Positions 19,436 through 31,815 of a stretch of DNA of 64,000 nucleotides are shown here, one piece after another (position 1 is the first letter of the stretch; every line of letters begins with the position of its first letter). The stretch covers positions 186,001-250,000 of the forward strand of contig NZ_BQUV01000003.1 of assembly GCF_022835695.1 (NCBI RefSeq), given 5' to 3'. Origin of the DNA: Bradyrhizobium sp. Ce-3. Lineage in GTDB: Bacteria > Pseudomonadota > Alphaproteobacteria > Rhizobiales > Xanthobacteraceae. The notes under the pieces were generated by a model, which saw only the letters and a list, made by a program, of their open reading frames with translations, did no database searches and was not told the DNA's origin. The translations under genes and the position numbers were made by a program.

Positions 19436-20236
19436 TCAGTTCGCCTCGGCCCGCTTGGCGGGCTTTGCGGCATGGCCCTTCGGCACAACGGATGACGGCG
19501 CAGCTGGCGCGACATCGCTTCTGGTTTCCGGCAGCGGCGCGTCGCCGGCGAGCTCGGCGCTGACCGGCGCGACTTTCATTTCTCCGAGCCGTGCACGGAC
19601 CGCCGTGGTCAATCCGGGATAGGAGGCGACCGGCGTGAAGTCGAACGACTGCTCGTTGCCGACGCGGACGCCGGTGTAGGCGACGAGGCCGTCGGTGGTC
19701 GCGATCACGTCGCCGGCCTTCAGCGAGGCATCGAGCGCAAGGTCGACCGGTGCGAGCCCGGCCGGATCGCGGCCATTGCAGGTGCAGTCGGCGCGCAGCG
19801 CCTTGCGATAGGCGAAGGCGTTTTCGCTGTCGGCGTAGCGCTCACCGGTGGCCGAGGCGGAGCTGTCGATATGGCTGCCGTAATAGACCTTGGTCGCGCT
19901 TGCCGGACAGAACGCCTGGCAGAGCTGCGCCGGCGTCGCGTTGCCGCGCATCGTCAGCGGGAAATACTTGCCGTCGCAGCTGCGCACGCAATAGGCCGGT
20001 CCGGAACCGGCGACGCGCGGCGCCGAGATCGGCGCGGATTGCTGCCGTTCCGGCTGCTGCTGGTTGAGGCCGAACGGATCGGCGAAGAAATTGGCTTGCG
20101 GCGGCGCCTGCCGGCCCTGCTGCTTCTGGGAACCGCCGAAGAAGAGGTCGAACAGCCCTTCGGCTGAGACGGGAGCGGGCACCACCAGGACGGAACCCGC
20201 AAACGACGCGGCGGCAAGCATCACGCGGCGCCGCAT
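19436..20236 (-). CDS. Secreted DUF2865-type protein
   Basis: The roughly 266-residue protein has a signal peptide (MRRRVMLAAASFAGSVLVVP...VSAEG), a Gln/Pro-rich linker (about residues 35-65), then a Cys-containing domain: YCVRSCDGKYFPLTMRG, CQAFCPAS, ADCTCNGRD. This matches the DUF2865 layout common in Bradyrhizobium. A GTG start at 20287 would add 17 residues. The C-terminus is Ala/Pro/Lys-rich. A periplasmic or envelope-surface location is likely; function unknown. Confidence 0.75.
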   Translation of the reverse strand: MRRRVMLAAASFAGSVLVVPAPVSAEGLFDLFFGGSQKQQGRQAPPQANFFADPFGLNQQQPERQQSAPISAPRVAGSGPAYCVRSCDGKYFPLTMRGNATPAQLCQAFCPASATKVYYGSHIDSSASATGERYADSENAFAYRKALRADCTCNGRDPAGLAPVDLALDASLKAGDVIATTDGLVAYTGVRVGNEQSFDFTPVASYPGLTTAVRARLGEMKVAPVSAELAGDAPLPETRSDVAPAAPSSVVPKGHAAKPAKRAEAN

Positions 20237-20401
20237 GCGCCGATCACTCAACTCTGTACGCAACGCCAACTCCACCCGACGCGCCACGCCGCGGCGACAA
20301 GCTGCCCCGGCGGATTCACCTTACGGCGGGATGGTAAACGAGCGATTGATTTGGGGTGACGGCGTCACACGAAGAAAGCGGGGCCGGGGCGCCCTCTTCT
20401 C

Positions 20402-20463
20402 CCTCGCCCCGCTCTCTTGTCCGCCAAAGCCCGCCTTCGGGCGAAGGTGGATGCGGGGAGAGG
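20402..20463. repeat. Palindromic repeat CCTCGCCCCGC...GCGGGGAGAGG
   Basis: A single stem-type copy has an inner hairpin (GCCCGCCTTCGGGCG). It lies just downstream of pyrE (minus strand) and may act as its terminator. Confidence 0.65.
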
Positions 20464-20476
20464 TGAAGAGACACCG

Positions 20477-21040
20477 TCAATCCTTCAGGAACTCGCCGGC
20501 CTTGTACAGCGCGCGGAATTGCAGCCCGGCTTCGGCGAATGTCTCGGTCGCGCCTTCCTCGCGGTCGACCATGGTGAAGACCAGCGCGACCTCGCCGCCG
20601 GCTTCGCGCACCGCTTCCGCCGCCTTCAGCGCCGAGCCGCCTGTCGTGGTGACGTCCTCGACGATCACGATGCGCTTGCCGACCAGCGTCTCGCCCTTGG
20701 CGAGCCCTTCGACCGACAGCCGCGCGCCATGCTCCTTCGGCTTCTTGCGCACGAAGAAGGCCGCGATCGGATGGCCCTTCAGCCAGGACAGCTGCGCGAT
20801 GGCGCCGGCGAGCGGCACCGCGCCCATCTCGAGCCCGCCGACGAAATCGAGCCGGTCGTCCTTCAGCGCCTCATAGGTCAGCTCGGCGAGCAGCGCCGCG
20901 CCTTCGGGATCGAGCATCGTCGGCTTCAGGTTGAAATAGAAGTCGCTCTTGCGGCCCGACGCCAACGTGATCTCGCCGCGGCCGAACGAGCGCTTGCGGA
21001 TGATCTCGGCGAGGCGGGCGCGGGAGGCTGATTTGGACAA
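20477..21040 (-). CDS. pyrE: Orotate phosphoribosyltransferase
   Basis: This 187-residue enzyme joins orotate to PRPP to form OMP in de novo pyrimidine synthesis. The PRPP-binding loop is seen in [14 protein letters not shown], and the N-terminal region [22 protein letters not shown] is typical. Translation probably starts at TTG (21040), preceded by AAGGGA; an upstream in-frame stretch reaching 21310 is Cys/Pro-rich noise that is not expected in the family. It is divergent from the GST gene. Confidence 0.92.
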   Translation of the reverse strand: MSKSASRARLAEIIRKRSFGRGEITLASGRKSDFYFNLKPTMLDPEGAALLAELTYEALKDDRLDFVGGLEMGAVPLAGAIAQLSWLKGHPIAAFFVRKKPKEHGARLSVEGLAKGETLVGKRIVIVEDVTTTGGSALKAAEAVREAGGEVALVFTMVDREEGATETFAEAGLQFRALYKAGEFLKD

Positions 21041-21227
21041 AGGCTTTTTCCCTTGAGGGTTCTTTGGGGGCTTTGAGGCGGCCGGCAATCTATCGGCGGT
21101 CTTTCGCACATTCCAGCGGGTAAATCCCGCCGTCAACAGTGCCCGCGCCGCCATTTCAGCGCAGCAGCGTGCGGAAAGCACGGGTTGTGCGGCCGTGCCA
21201 ATCCCCGTAAGCAAGCCCCAAACGCTC

Positions 21228-21251
21228 GGCCAAACACTTGGCCAAACACTT
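21228..21251. repeat. Two tandem copies of GGCCAAACACTT
   Basis: The 12-base unit occurs twice head to tail directly upstream of the GST ATG at 21267. It could be a duplicated operator or simple slippage. Confidence 0.6.
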
Positions 21252-21266
21252 GCACGGGAAGCGGAA

Positions 21267-21893
21267 ATGACCATCGAGCTGCACACCTGGAACACCCCCA
21301 ATGGCCGCAAGATCTCGGTGGCGCTGGAGGAGATGGGGCTGCCCTACAAGGTGATCTCGGTGAATATCGGCAAGGGCGAGCAGATGGCGCCCGCCTTCCT
21401 TGCGATCAGCCCAAACAACAAGATCCCGGCGATCGTCGATCCGGACGGTCCGGGCGGCAAGCCGGTCAGCATCTTCGAGTCCGGCGCGATCCTGCTCTAT
21501 CTCGGCGAGAAGACCGGCAAGTTCCTGCCGAAGCCGCTGGCGGAGCGGATCCCGGTCTATGAGTGGCTGATGTGGCAGATGGGCGGTTTCGGCCCGATGC
21601 CGGGCCAGGTCCACCATTTCATCGCGCTGGAGAACGAGCAGGACCGCGCCTATGGCCTGAAGCGCTACATGGCCGAGACGCGGCGGCTCTACGGCGTGCT
21701 GGATCGCAGGCTCGATGGCCGCGACTTCGTCGCCGGCGATCTCTCGGTGGCCGACTTCGCCATCCTCGGCTGGGCCTGGCGCCATCCGCGCCACAAGGTG
21801 GAGCTATCAGACTTCCCCAACGTCAAGCGCTGGTACGAGACGCTGATGGCCCGCCCCGCGACGAAGCGGGGGATGGACGCGAAGCTGGATTGA
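21267..21893 (+). CDS. Glutathione S-transferase, YfcG/Ure2p-like
   Basis: The 208-residue protein has an N-terminal thioredoxin-fold domain ([19 protein letters not shown]) whose active-site TPNGRK matches the YfcG/YghU disulfide-reductase subgroup rather than Ser/Cys-type GSTs. The glutathione-binding [13 protein letters not shown] follows. The C-terminal helical domain contains [15 protein letters not shown]. It likely acts as a cytoplasmic glutathione-dependent oxidoreductase. The ATG at 21267 was chosen because the fold begins immediately after it. Confidence 0.88.
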   Translation: MTIELHTWNTPNGRKISVALEEMGLPYKVISVNIGKGEQMAPAFLAISPNNKIPAIVDPDGPGGKPVSIFESGAILLYLGEKTGKFLPKPLAERIPVYEWLMWQMGGFGPMPGQVHHFIALENEQDRAYGLKRYMAETRRLYGVLDRRLDGRDFVAGDLSVADFAILGWAWRHPRHKVELSDFPNVKRWYETLMARPATKRGMDAKLD

Positions 21894-21904
21894 GACGCGT
21901 CTTC

Positions 21905-22048
21905 TTCCCTTGTCCCGTTGTGGGAGAAGGTGGCGCGCAGCGCCGGATGAGGGGCTGTCTCCGCGAGCAAGCTCGTGGAGAGAGACCCTCACCCGGCTAC
22001 ATCTCGCTTCGCTCGATTTCGCCACCCTCTCCCACAAGGGGAGAGGGT
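21905..22048. repeat. Long paired inverted repeat between convergent GST and LysE-type genes
   Basis: The left arm TCCCTTGTCCCGTTGTGGGA with AGAAGGTGGC is the rough inverse of the right arm GCCACCCTCTCCCACAAGGG. It can fold into a long hairpin and probably ends transcription from both sides. Confidence 0.65.
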
Positions 22049-22053
22049 ACTGA

Positions 22054-22689
22054 TCAGGCCTTCCTCGCCTCGAGCGCCATCTTCATCGCAAGCCCCGCGA
22101 GCACGGTGCCCATCAGCCAGCGCTGCACCAACAGCCAGGTCGGGCGGGTGCCGAGGAACACCGCGATCGAGCCGGCCGCGAGCGCGATCATCGCGTTGAC
22201 GCTGACGCTGATCACGATCTGGATCGAGCCGAGCGCGAGCGACTGCGACAGCACGCTGCCGCCGGTGGGATCGATGAACTGCGGCAGCAGCGCGAGATAA
22301 AGCATCGCGATCTTCGGGTTCAGCAGGTTGGTGACGAGACCCATCGCGAACAATTTGCGCGGGCCGTCGACCTTCAGCGCCTTGACCTGGAACGGCGAGC
22401 GGCCGCCGGGCTTGAGCGCCTGCCACGCCAGCCAGAGCAGATAGCCGGCGCCGGCGAAGCGCAGCGCGTCATAGGCGTAGGGAATCGCAAACAGCAGCGC
22501 GGTGATGCCGAACGCCGCGCACAGCATGTAGAACACGAAGCCGAGCGCGACGCCGCCGAGCGAGACGATGCCGGCCGCCGGCCCCTGCGTGATCGAGCGC
22601 GAGATCAGGTACATCATGTTCGGTCCCGGCGTCAGCACCATGCCGAGGCAGACGAGCGCAAAGCCGAGCAGGGCGGATGTGTGGGGCAT
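22054..22689 (-). CDS. LysE/RhtB family amino-acid exporter
   Basis: The 211-residue protein has about six hydrophobic segments and the family signature TPGPNMMYLISRSITQGPAAG near its N-terminus. LysE/RhtB proteins export amino acids such as homoserine, threonine or lysine. A second in-frame ATG at 22713 is possible, but the hydrophobic start MPHTSALLGFALVCLG fits better. Substrate not predictable. Confidence 0.85.
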   Translation of the reverse strand: MPHTSALLGFALVCLGMVLTPGPNMMYLISRSITQGPAAGIVSLGGVALGFVFYMLCAAFGITALLFAIPYAYDALRFAGAGYLLWLAWQALKPGGRSPFQVKALKVDGPRKLFAMGLVTNLLNPKIAMLYLALLPQFIDPTGGSVLSQSLALGSIQIVISVSVNAMIALAAGSIAVFLGTRPTWLLVQRWLMGTVLAGLAMKMALEARKA

Positions 22690-22810
22690 GACAGGTCTCG
22701 CGAGGGGATGCATGCACTTCTAGCGTGCCGTGCGCGGCGCGGCCATGCTGGAATTGCTCTCGGAGCAATGTCGATCTCGCGGCGGTGTGCTCCCTCGCCC
22801 GGTCTCTCGT

Positions 22811-22917
22811 CGTCATTCCGGGACGTGCGAAGCACGAACCCGGAATCCATCGGGCCGCATAATTTATGGATGAGTGGATTCCGGGTTCTCGCCTGCGGCG
22901 AGCCCCGGAATGACGAG
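22811..22917. repeat. Paired inverted repeat, CGTCATTCCGGGA...CCCGGAATGACG family
   Basis: The left arm (CGTCATTCCGGGACGTGCGA ... CCCGGAATCCAT) and the right arm (GTGGATTCCGGG ... CCCCGGAATGACGAG) face each other over about 25 bases. It lies between the LysE-type gene start and the polA stop. Confidence 0.75.
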
Positions 22918-22927
22918 AGAGATGAGG

Positions 22928-25966
<3,039 letters not shown>

Positions 25967-26082
25967 GGCCGAAACTTAGGGATTTTTGCGCGGATTGACA
26001 GCCTCAGCTGTGTGGATTCCGGGTGTGCCGCACAGCCAAATCGATAAATTCGAGGATGACGGGAATAGTGCCAGCGCGACGA

Positions 26083-26820
26083 TCAGGCCTTGTCCCCGGT
26101 CGGCGAGAACAGATAGCCGCCGCCGCGGATGGTCCGGATCACCGAGGGCTTGGTCGGGTCGAATTCGATCTTGCGGCGGATCCGCATGATGCGGAGGTCG
26201 ACGGCGCGGTCGAAGGCTTCGGCGTCGCGCGCATTGGCGAGTTCCAAGAGCCGCTCGCGCGACAGCACGCGCTTCGGGTTGGCCGCGAACACTTTCAGCA
26301 GGCCGAATTCCGAGGCGGTCAGCGGATGCTCGTTGCCCTCGTCGTCGCGCAGCGCCTGGGCCTCGAGATCGAGCCATTTGGTGCCGAACCGCACCAGCTG
26401 CTCCTTTTCGGCCTTGCCGCTTGCCGGTTCCGGCGCGGCCGTCTTGGCGGGCCCGCTCCGCCGCAGCACCGAGCGGATGCGGGCCATCAGCTCGCGCAGT
26501 TCGCAGGGTTTGGCCACGTAATCGTCAGCGCCGAGCTCGAGGCCGACCACCCGGTCGATCGGACTGGCGGTAGCTGTCAGCATGATGACGGGGACGTTGA
26601 TCTTGCTCTTGAGGTCGCGGATGATCGACAGACCATCCTCCTCGGGCATGTTGAGGTCGAGCACCACGAGATCGGGCGTGCTGCTCTCGATCTCCTTGCG
26701 CAGGCTCTTGCCGCCATCGCACAGCGTCACGCCGAAGCCGTGCATCTTGAGGTAATCGCCGACCATCTCGCGGGCCGGCGCCTCGTCGTCGACAATGAAG
26801 ATATGCGGGTTCTGGCTCAT
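26083..26820 (-). CDS. OmpR-family response regulator (TorR-like) of the TRAP-SBP signalling operon
   Basis: The 245-residue regulator has a receiver domain with DDE at residues 11-13, phospho-acceptor Asp55 (VVLDLNMPEEDG) and the Lys motif DYVAKPCELRELMARIRSVL, which resembles TorR. A winged-helix DNA-binding domain is C-terminal (AFDRAVDLRIMRIRRKIE). Its ATG overlaps the stop of the upstream hybrid kinase by four bases. It is the probable output of the four-gene operon running from 31640 to 26083. Target genes unknown; the divergent binding-protein gene at 31816 is a candidate. Confidence 0.92.
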   Translation of the reverse strand: MSQNPHIFIVDDEAPAREMVGDYLKMHGFGVTLCDGGKSLRKEIESSTPDLVVLDLNMPEEDGLSIIRDLKSKINVPVIMLTATASPIDRVVGLELGADDYVAKPCELRELMARIRSVLRRSGPAKTAAPEPASGKAEKEQLVRFGTKWLDLEAQALRDDEGNEHPLTASEFGLLKVFAANPKRVLSRERLLELANARDAEAFDRAVDLRIMRIRRKIEFDPTKPSVIRTIRGGGYLFSPTGDKA

Positions 26821-28571
26821 GATGTCTCTGTCGCCGGCAGTGTAACCGTAAAGGTCGACCCCTGTCCGGGGCCCGGGCTCTGTGCGGTCACATGGCCGCC
26901 ATGCATGTCGATGATGCGCTTGACGATGGAAAGGCCGAGCCCGGTCGAGCTCTCGCCCGCGGTCGGCTTGGCCGACAGCCGCTGGAACCGGCCGAACAGC
27001 CGGCTGAGATCCTCGGGGCTGAGGCCAGGACCCTGGTCGACGATCCGGATCACGGTGTCGTCGCCCTCATGGCTGACCGCGACCGTGATCTTGCCGCCGA
27101 TCGGCGAATATTTGATGGCGTTGCTGACCAAATTGTCGATCGCCTCGCGGATCCGGTCGGAGTCGCACATCGTGACGAAATGCTGCGGCCCCGAGACCGA
27201 GATGCTCTGCTGCTTGTTGACCGCCGAGGGCAAATTGGCCTCGGTGACCTCGTTGACGAGGGCTGCGACGTCGACCGGCTCGCGGCGGATGGTGATGTCG
27301 AAGGCATCGGCCATCGCGTCCGAGATCAGATGGTCGACCATCGAGGTCAGCCGCTTGGTCGCATCCCTGATGTGCTCGACCTGCGCGGTGACGTTCTCCT
27401 TCGGCGAGCCGGCGCCGATCAGTTCGGTCAGCATCTCGGTGCGGCCGAGGATCACGCCGAGCGGATTCTTCAGGTCGTGGGCGACGGTGCCGAGGATCTC
27501 GTTCTTGAAGCCGTTGGCGCGCTGCAGCCGCAGCCATTGCGCCGACAGCCGCCGGTTGGCCTGCATCAGCGCGCGGGTGCGCTGGGTGACGCGGTCCTCG
27601 AGCTGGGTGTTGGCTTCGTGCAGCTGCTGGTAGAGGATCACGTTGTCGAACGCGATCGACAGCCGGCTCGAGAAGATCTCGACCAGCGCGCGATCGGTGT
27701 CGGAGAGCTGGCGCTCGGCCTGCAGCAGCACCACGACCTCGCGGCCAGAGCCGGTGCGCGAATAGAGCACGCTGCGGTGGTCGGCGAACTCGTTCTTGCG
27801 GCGCTGGAAGGCTTCCTCGACCATGTGCCGCAAATCGGCATCGAGCGCCTTCGACGAGGTGGTGCCGATGAAGCGGCTGTAGCAGCCCGAGCAGGCCAGC
27901 ACCGAGAAATCGCAGGCGGCGGCGTTGCCGTTGCCGTCGTCGCGCAGCACCAGGATCCCCGCGCAATCGACGTTGAGCAGCGAGGCGAGCTGGGTCAGCA
28001 CGCCCTCGGCCAGCCGCTGCATCGACTTGAAGTCGTACAGCGTCGAGGCGGCGTCGATGATGATCTCGAGCCCGCGCCGGGTCTGCACCATGCGCTCGAG
28101 CTGCTGGTAGCTGCGCAGTGCCGCGGTCAGCGAGGTGAACAGCTTGTCGGCGGTGAGCTCGGTCTTCGCCTTGTAGTCGTTGATGTCGTACTGCACGATG
28201 ACCCGCCGCTCGGGCGCCTGGCCGGGCTGGCCGGTGCGCAGGATGATGCGGACGGTCTCGTTCCTGATCTCGTTGCGGATGTACTCGACGAGCTCGAGGC
28301 CGGCGACGTCGGTCTCCATGATGACGTCGAGCAGCACGGCTGCGATGTCGGGATTGTCCCGCATCAGCGTGCGGCCTTCGGCCGCGGAGTAGGCCGAGAG
28401 GATCTCCAGCGTCGCACCGTTCAGATTGTAGTCGCTGAGCGCGAAACGGGTGCCTTCATGGACGGCGTGGTCGTCGTCGATGACGGCGATCTTCCATTTG
28501 CGGGCCGACGAGTCCTCCGGGGGGCTCTCGGTATCGTCGATCAGTTGGAGGACATCGTCCTGTTCGGCCAT
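26817..28571 (-). CDS. Soluble hybrid: receiver, DUF3369 and histidine kinase
   Basis: The 584-residue protein has no membrane segment. A receiver domain (Asp82 in LLDVIMETDVAG) is followed by a DUF3369 sensor-like domain (about residues 160-330), a coiled segment (QLEDRVTQRTRALMQANRRL), an H-box (GTVAHDLKNPLGVILGRTEM) and an ATPase domain (SNAIKYSP, DQGPGLS, GLGLSIVKRI). It could receive phosphate on its own receiver and pass signals to the next regulator. It overlaps the upstream kinase gene by 31 bases and the downstream regulator by 4, so the three are translated together. Confidence 0.9.
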   Translation of the reverse strand: MAEQDDVLQLIDDTESPPEDSSARKWKIAVIDDDHAVHEGTRFALSDYNLNGATLEILSAYSAAEGRTLMRDNPDIAAVLLDVIMETDVAGLELVEYIRNEIRNETVRIILRTGQPGQAPERRVIVQYDINDYKAKTELTADKLFTSLTAALRSYQQLERMVQTRRGLEIIIDAASTLYDFKSMQRLAEGVLTQLASLLNVDCAGILVLRDDGNGNAAACDFSVLACSGCYSRFIGTTSSKALDADLRHMVEEAFQRRKNEFADHRSVLYSRTGSGREVVVLLQAERQLSDTDRALVEIFSSRLSIAFDNVILYQQLHEANTQLEDRVTQRTRALMQANRRLSAQWLRLQRANGFKNEILGTVAHDLKNPLGVILGRTEMLTELIGAGSPKENVTAQVEHIRDATKRLTSMVDHLISDAMADAFDITIRREPVDVAALVNEVTEANLPSAVNKQQSISVSGPQHFVTMCDSDRIREAIDNLVSNAIKYSPIGGKITVAVSHEGDDTVIRIVDQGPGLSPEDLSRLFGRFQRLSAKPTAGESSTGLGLSIVKRIIDMHGGHVTAQSPGPGQGSTFTVTLPATETS

Positions 28572-30634
28572 TGACTGGTTCCGTCGGCTGCTGCGTCAGT
28601 GATCGTGGGCTCGCCCTTGGCAGCCCCCTTGGCGATCCTGGGCATGATAATGCGAAAAGTTGTGCCTTGTCCTACCCTTGACTCCAGCATCATGCGTCCG
28701 CCGAGCTGCTGGGTGACCAGGTTATAGACGATATGCAGGCCGAGGCCCGTACCACCTTCGTTGCGCCGCGTCGTGAAGAACGGGTCGAATGCCTGCCGCT
28801 GCACGTCCGGCGTCATGCCAGCCCCGTCGTCCGCGAAGATGATTTCGACATCATCAGCGCCGCGCCCGCGCGCCGAGATCGTGATGTTGCCGGTGCGGCC
28901 ATCGGCAAAGGCATGATTGACGGCGTTGAGGAAAAGATTGGTTAAGATCTGGCCATATGCACCGGGATAGCCGTCGATCAGCAGCCCCTCGGGCACGTCG
29001 ACGGACAGCGCGATCGCGGCCTTCTTCAGCACCGGCCGCAGGCTCGCCACGATCTGGTCGGTCGATTCGCTCAAGGCGAACTGGCGGCGCTCGGCATGCG
29101 AGCGGTCGACCGCGACCTGCTTGAACGACTGGATCAGCTCGCCGGCGCGCTGCAGGTTGGAGACCAGTTGCTGCGATGCGTCACGCGAGGCGCGCACGAA
29201 TTCGTCGAGCTTGGAGCGCCGCAGCGGCTCGGTCCTCAGGTCGTTCTCGAAGATCTCGCTGCGGCGGGCAAAGCTCGAGGCCACCGTCAGGCTGATGCCG
29301 ATCGGGTTGTTGACCTCGTGGGCGACGCCGGCAACCAGGCCGCCGAGCGCGGCGAGACGCTCGGCGTCGATCAGGTTCTGCTGCGCGGCGTTGAGCTCGA
29401 GCAGCGCGCTCTCGGCCTTCTCCTTGGCGGTGCGCAGCTCGTCCTCGGTCTTGCGCTTGGCGATGGCATTCTCGCGGAACACCTCGACCGCGCGTGCCAT
29501 CGCGCCGACCTCGTCCTTGGCCGAGGTGCCCTGCACCGGCCGGTCGAGATCGCCCGAGGTGATGGTGCGCATCGCCGCCATGATCTGCGCCAGCGGCAGC
29601 CGGATCGACAGCGCGATCATGACGCCGGCCGACATGATGACGCCGAGGAAGATCACGGCGATCGACAGCACCCGGCGCGAGATCGACGTCAGCGTCTTGT
29701 CGAAGGTCTCCTGCGCCTTCTGCTCGCGCTGGCGCATCTTCACCGAGAGATCGTCGATCGCGCCGATCGCATCGGCCTGGCTGGCGTCGATCGAGTTGCG
29801 CAGCAGATCGGTGCGGTTGGTGAGCTGTTCGCTGAGCTTGCCGAGCCCCTCGCGCAGCTCTGCGGTCTTGACCTTGAGCCGCGCCAGCGCCATGCGCTGC
29901 AGATCGTTCTCGGCCATATCGGTCATGACCGGGATCGTCTTCTCGATCGTATCGATGTTGCGGCGGGCTTCCTCGGCCGATGACGAGGCCAGCGAGAGAT
30001 AATAGGCGTTGGCGGCGACCAGGAGCGAGGTGAAGGCTTCGCGCGATTTGCCGAGCGCGGGCCAGATCAGCGCGTCGCGATGCCCGGTGGCGCCCTCGAT
30101 GATCGAATACAGCCCGGCCATGTCCTTGGTCGGCGACAGCACCTGCTCGTCATAGGTCTTGGAGATCTTGGTCTGCACCGTGCGCAATTCGCCGAAGCCG
30201 TCGAGGAAACGGCTGGTGACGCGCTCCAGCTCCTCGACCGAGCCCGACAGCACCGGGTCGGTCGAGGCCCGGTTGGTCAGCGTGCCGAGCACCGCCTCGC
30301 GCAGCAGCAGGATCTCCGCGAACAGGTCCGGGCTCGGCTGGTTGATGTAGCGATGGATCAGGTTCTGCAGCCGGCTGGTCTCGCTTTCGAGCTTGGCCAG
30401 GATCTTGTCGGATTCCCGCACCTGGCGGACATCCTCCCAGGCCGAGCCGAGCACCTTCGCCCCGTTCCAGATCAGTACCGCGAGCACGATCACGACCGCG
30501 GAGTTGAGCAGCGCGATCGACAGGATGCGCCAGCGGATCGGGACCGCACGCAGCAACTGGACGATGCGGAAGCGGCCCTGCGGCCCAAAGGCCGCCGGCC
30601 GTCGTATCGTCCTGTCCTGCTCTGGTGCGGCCAA
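28541..30634 (-). CDS. Membrane histidine kinase with long helical periplasmic domain and HAMP
   Basis: The 697-residue kinase has a transmembrane helix at about residues 35-60, a mostly helical periplasmic domain of about 250 residues, a second helix near 325-345, HAMP, a coiled coil (KTEDELRTAKEKAESALLEL), the H-box AGVAHEVNNPIGISLT and an ATPase domain (NLFLNAVNHA, DDGAGMTPD, GTGLGLHIVYNL). The layout matches TorS-type sensors that read a periplasmic binding protein. A TTG start at 30634 lies 7 bases after the TRAP binding-protein gene, so the partner is probably that protein. Confidence 0.9.
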   Translation of the reverse strand: MAAPEQDRTIRRPAAFGPQGRFRIVQLLRAVPIRWRILSIALLNSAVVIVLAVLIWNGAKVLGSAWEDVRQVRESDKILAKLESETSRLQNLIHRYINQPSPDLFAEILLLREAVLGTLTNRASTDPVLSGSVEELERVTSRFLDGFGELRTVQTKISKTYDEQVLSPTKDMAGLYSIIEGATGHRDALIWPALGKSREAFTSLLVAANAYYLSLASSSAEEARRNIDTIEKTIPVMTDMAENDLQRMALARLKVKTAELREGLGKLSEQLTNRTDLLRNSIDASQADAIGAIDDLSVKMRQREQKAQETFDKTLTSISRRVLSIAVIFLGVIMSAGVMIALSIRLPLAQIMAAMRTITSGDLDRPVQGTSAKDEVGAMARAVEVFRENAIAKRKTEDELRTAKEKAESALLELNAAQQNLIDAERLAALGGLVAGVAHEVNNPIGISLTVASSFARRSEIFENDLRTEPLRRSKLDEFVRASRDASQQLVSNLQRAGELIQSFKQVAVDRSHAERRQFALSESTDQIVASLRPVLKKAAIALSVDVPEGLLIDGYPGAYGQILTNLFLNAVNHAFADGRTGNITISARGRGADDVEIIFADDGAGMTPDVQRQAFDPFFTTRRNEGGTGLGLHIVYNLVTQQLGGRMMLESRVGQGTTFRIIMPRIAKGAAKGEPTITDAAADGTSQWPNRTMSSN

Positions 30635-30641
30635 GATCCGG

Positions 30642-31640
30642 TTACTCCATGTTGCGGATGCGTTCGATCAGCGCCGCAATCGCCGGATCGCGCTCCGCCT
30701 TGGCATAGATGCCGGCCATCGCCGCTTCGAGCGGCTTGCGGTCGATGTCGGTCACGATCTTGACGCCGGCCTGCTCCGCCTGCTTCCGCGAGTGCTCCTC
30801 GAGCTCGCGCCATCGCTCGCGCATGTAGGCGCTGGAGCGTTGCGCGGCCTCGCGGAAGATCGTCTGCTCCTCCGGCGAGAGCGCCGCCCAGGCCTTTTGC
30901 GACATCACCAGCACGTCGGGACTGACGGTGTGCCGGGTCAGCGTGTAGTAGCCGGCATATTTGTAGTGGCCGGTGGTGACGAAGGACGGCCAGTTGTTCT
31001 CCGCGCCGTCGATCAGCCGGTTGGCGAGGCCGGTCAGCACCTGGCCGTAGGGCATCTCGACCGGCTGGGCGCCGAGCGCGCGGATCATGTCCGACATCTG
31101 CTGGGATTGCTGCACGCGCAGCCGCAACCCCTTGAGATCGTCGAGCGAGCGCACCGGGCGGACGCTGTTGTAGATCGAGCGGGCGCCGGAATCGTAGAAC
31201 GCCAGCCCGACAAAGCCGTGGGCCTCGAAGCTGTTCAGGATCTCGTTGCCGATCGGGCCGTCCAGCACGTGCTGCAGGTGCTCAAGCGATCGAAACAGGA
31301 ACGGCATGGCCAGCACATTCACCGACGGCACCATGGTTCCGATCAGCGCGACATTGGTCCGGTTCAGATCGATCGCGCCGGCCCGGGTCTGTTCCAGCGT
31401 TTCCTTTTCCTCGCCGAGCTGGCGGGAATGGAAGACCACGATGCGGTGCCGGCCGCCGGTGCGTTCGGCGATCAGCTGGTCCATGTAATTCAGCGCCTGG
31501 ACGGTCGGATAGTCCTCATTCTGGGTATCGGCGGTGCGGAATTCGCGCGCAAAGGCGCTCGCCGGGACCGCTGTCCATAACAGCGCGACGGCAAGCATCG
31601 TTATCCGCGAAAGGCCGGCGCGGCGGTACACAGGCAACAA
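30642..31640 (-). CDS. Orphan TRAP-type (DctP) periplasmic binding protein, probable sensor subunit
   Basis: The 332-residue protein has a signal peptide ending near ASAFAREF and the DctP fold: GAIDLNRTNVALIGTMVPSVNVLAMPFLF, then the ligand-gripping GLRLRVQQSQQMSDMIRALGAQPVEMPYGQ. DctP proteins bind carboxylates in the periplasm. No DctQ or DctM permease gene is present; instead the gene leads an operon of two kinases and a regulator. A ligand-sensing rather than transport role is inferred, as for TorT with TorS. The start is TTG (31640 or 31637) behind AAGGGG. Confidence 0.88.
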   Translation of the reverse strand: MLPVYRRAGLSRITMLAVALLWTAVPASAFAREFRTADTQNEDYPTVQALNYMDQLIAERTGGRHRIVVFHSRQLGEEKETLEQTRAGAIDLNRTNVALIGTMVPSVNVLAMPFLFRSLEHLQHVLDGPIGNEILNSFEAHGFVGLAFYDSGARSIYNSVRPVRSLDDLKGLRLRVQQSQQMSDMIRALGAQPVEMPYGQVLTGLANRLIDGAENNWPSFVTTGHYKYAGYYTLTRHTVSPDVLVMSQKAWAALSPEEQTIFREAAQRSSAYMRERWRELEEHSRKQAEQAGVKIVTDIDRKPLEAAMAGIYAKAERDPAIAALIERIRNME

Positions 31641-31815
31641 TTCCCCTTGTGATTTATGTCCTGGGCGGGAAGAAAAGGTTCAACGCTTTTTTAGCAGAAC
31701 GGCGCTGGTTCGCCATTGGCCAAAACGTTAAATCCGGGTTGCAACCTTCGGTGTCGATTGAATCTGCGGTTGTGGCGCCGTATGACGGCACATTGGCATC
31801 CGGGAACGGCACGTC

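Noticed and set aside
26892-28574. 560-residue open frame on the plus strand
   Set aside because: Antisense to the DUF3369 hybrid kinase, whose kinase motifs are intact.
30642-31640. TRAP binding protein as part of a tripartite transporter
   Set aside because: No DctQ or DctM gene is adjacent; neighbours are all signalling genes.
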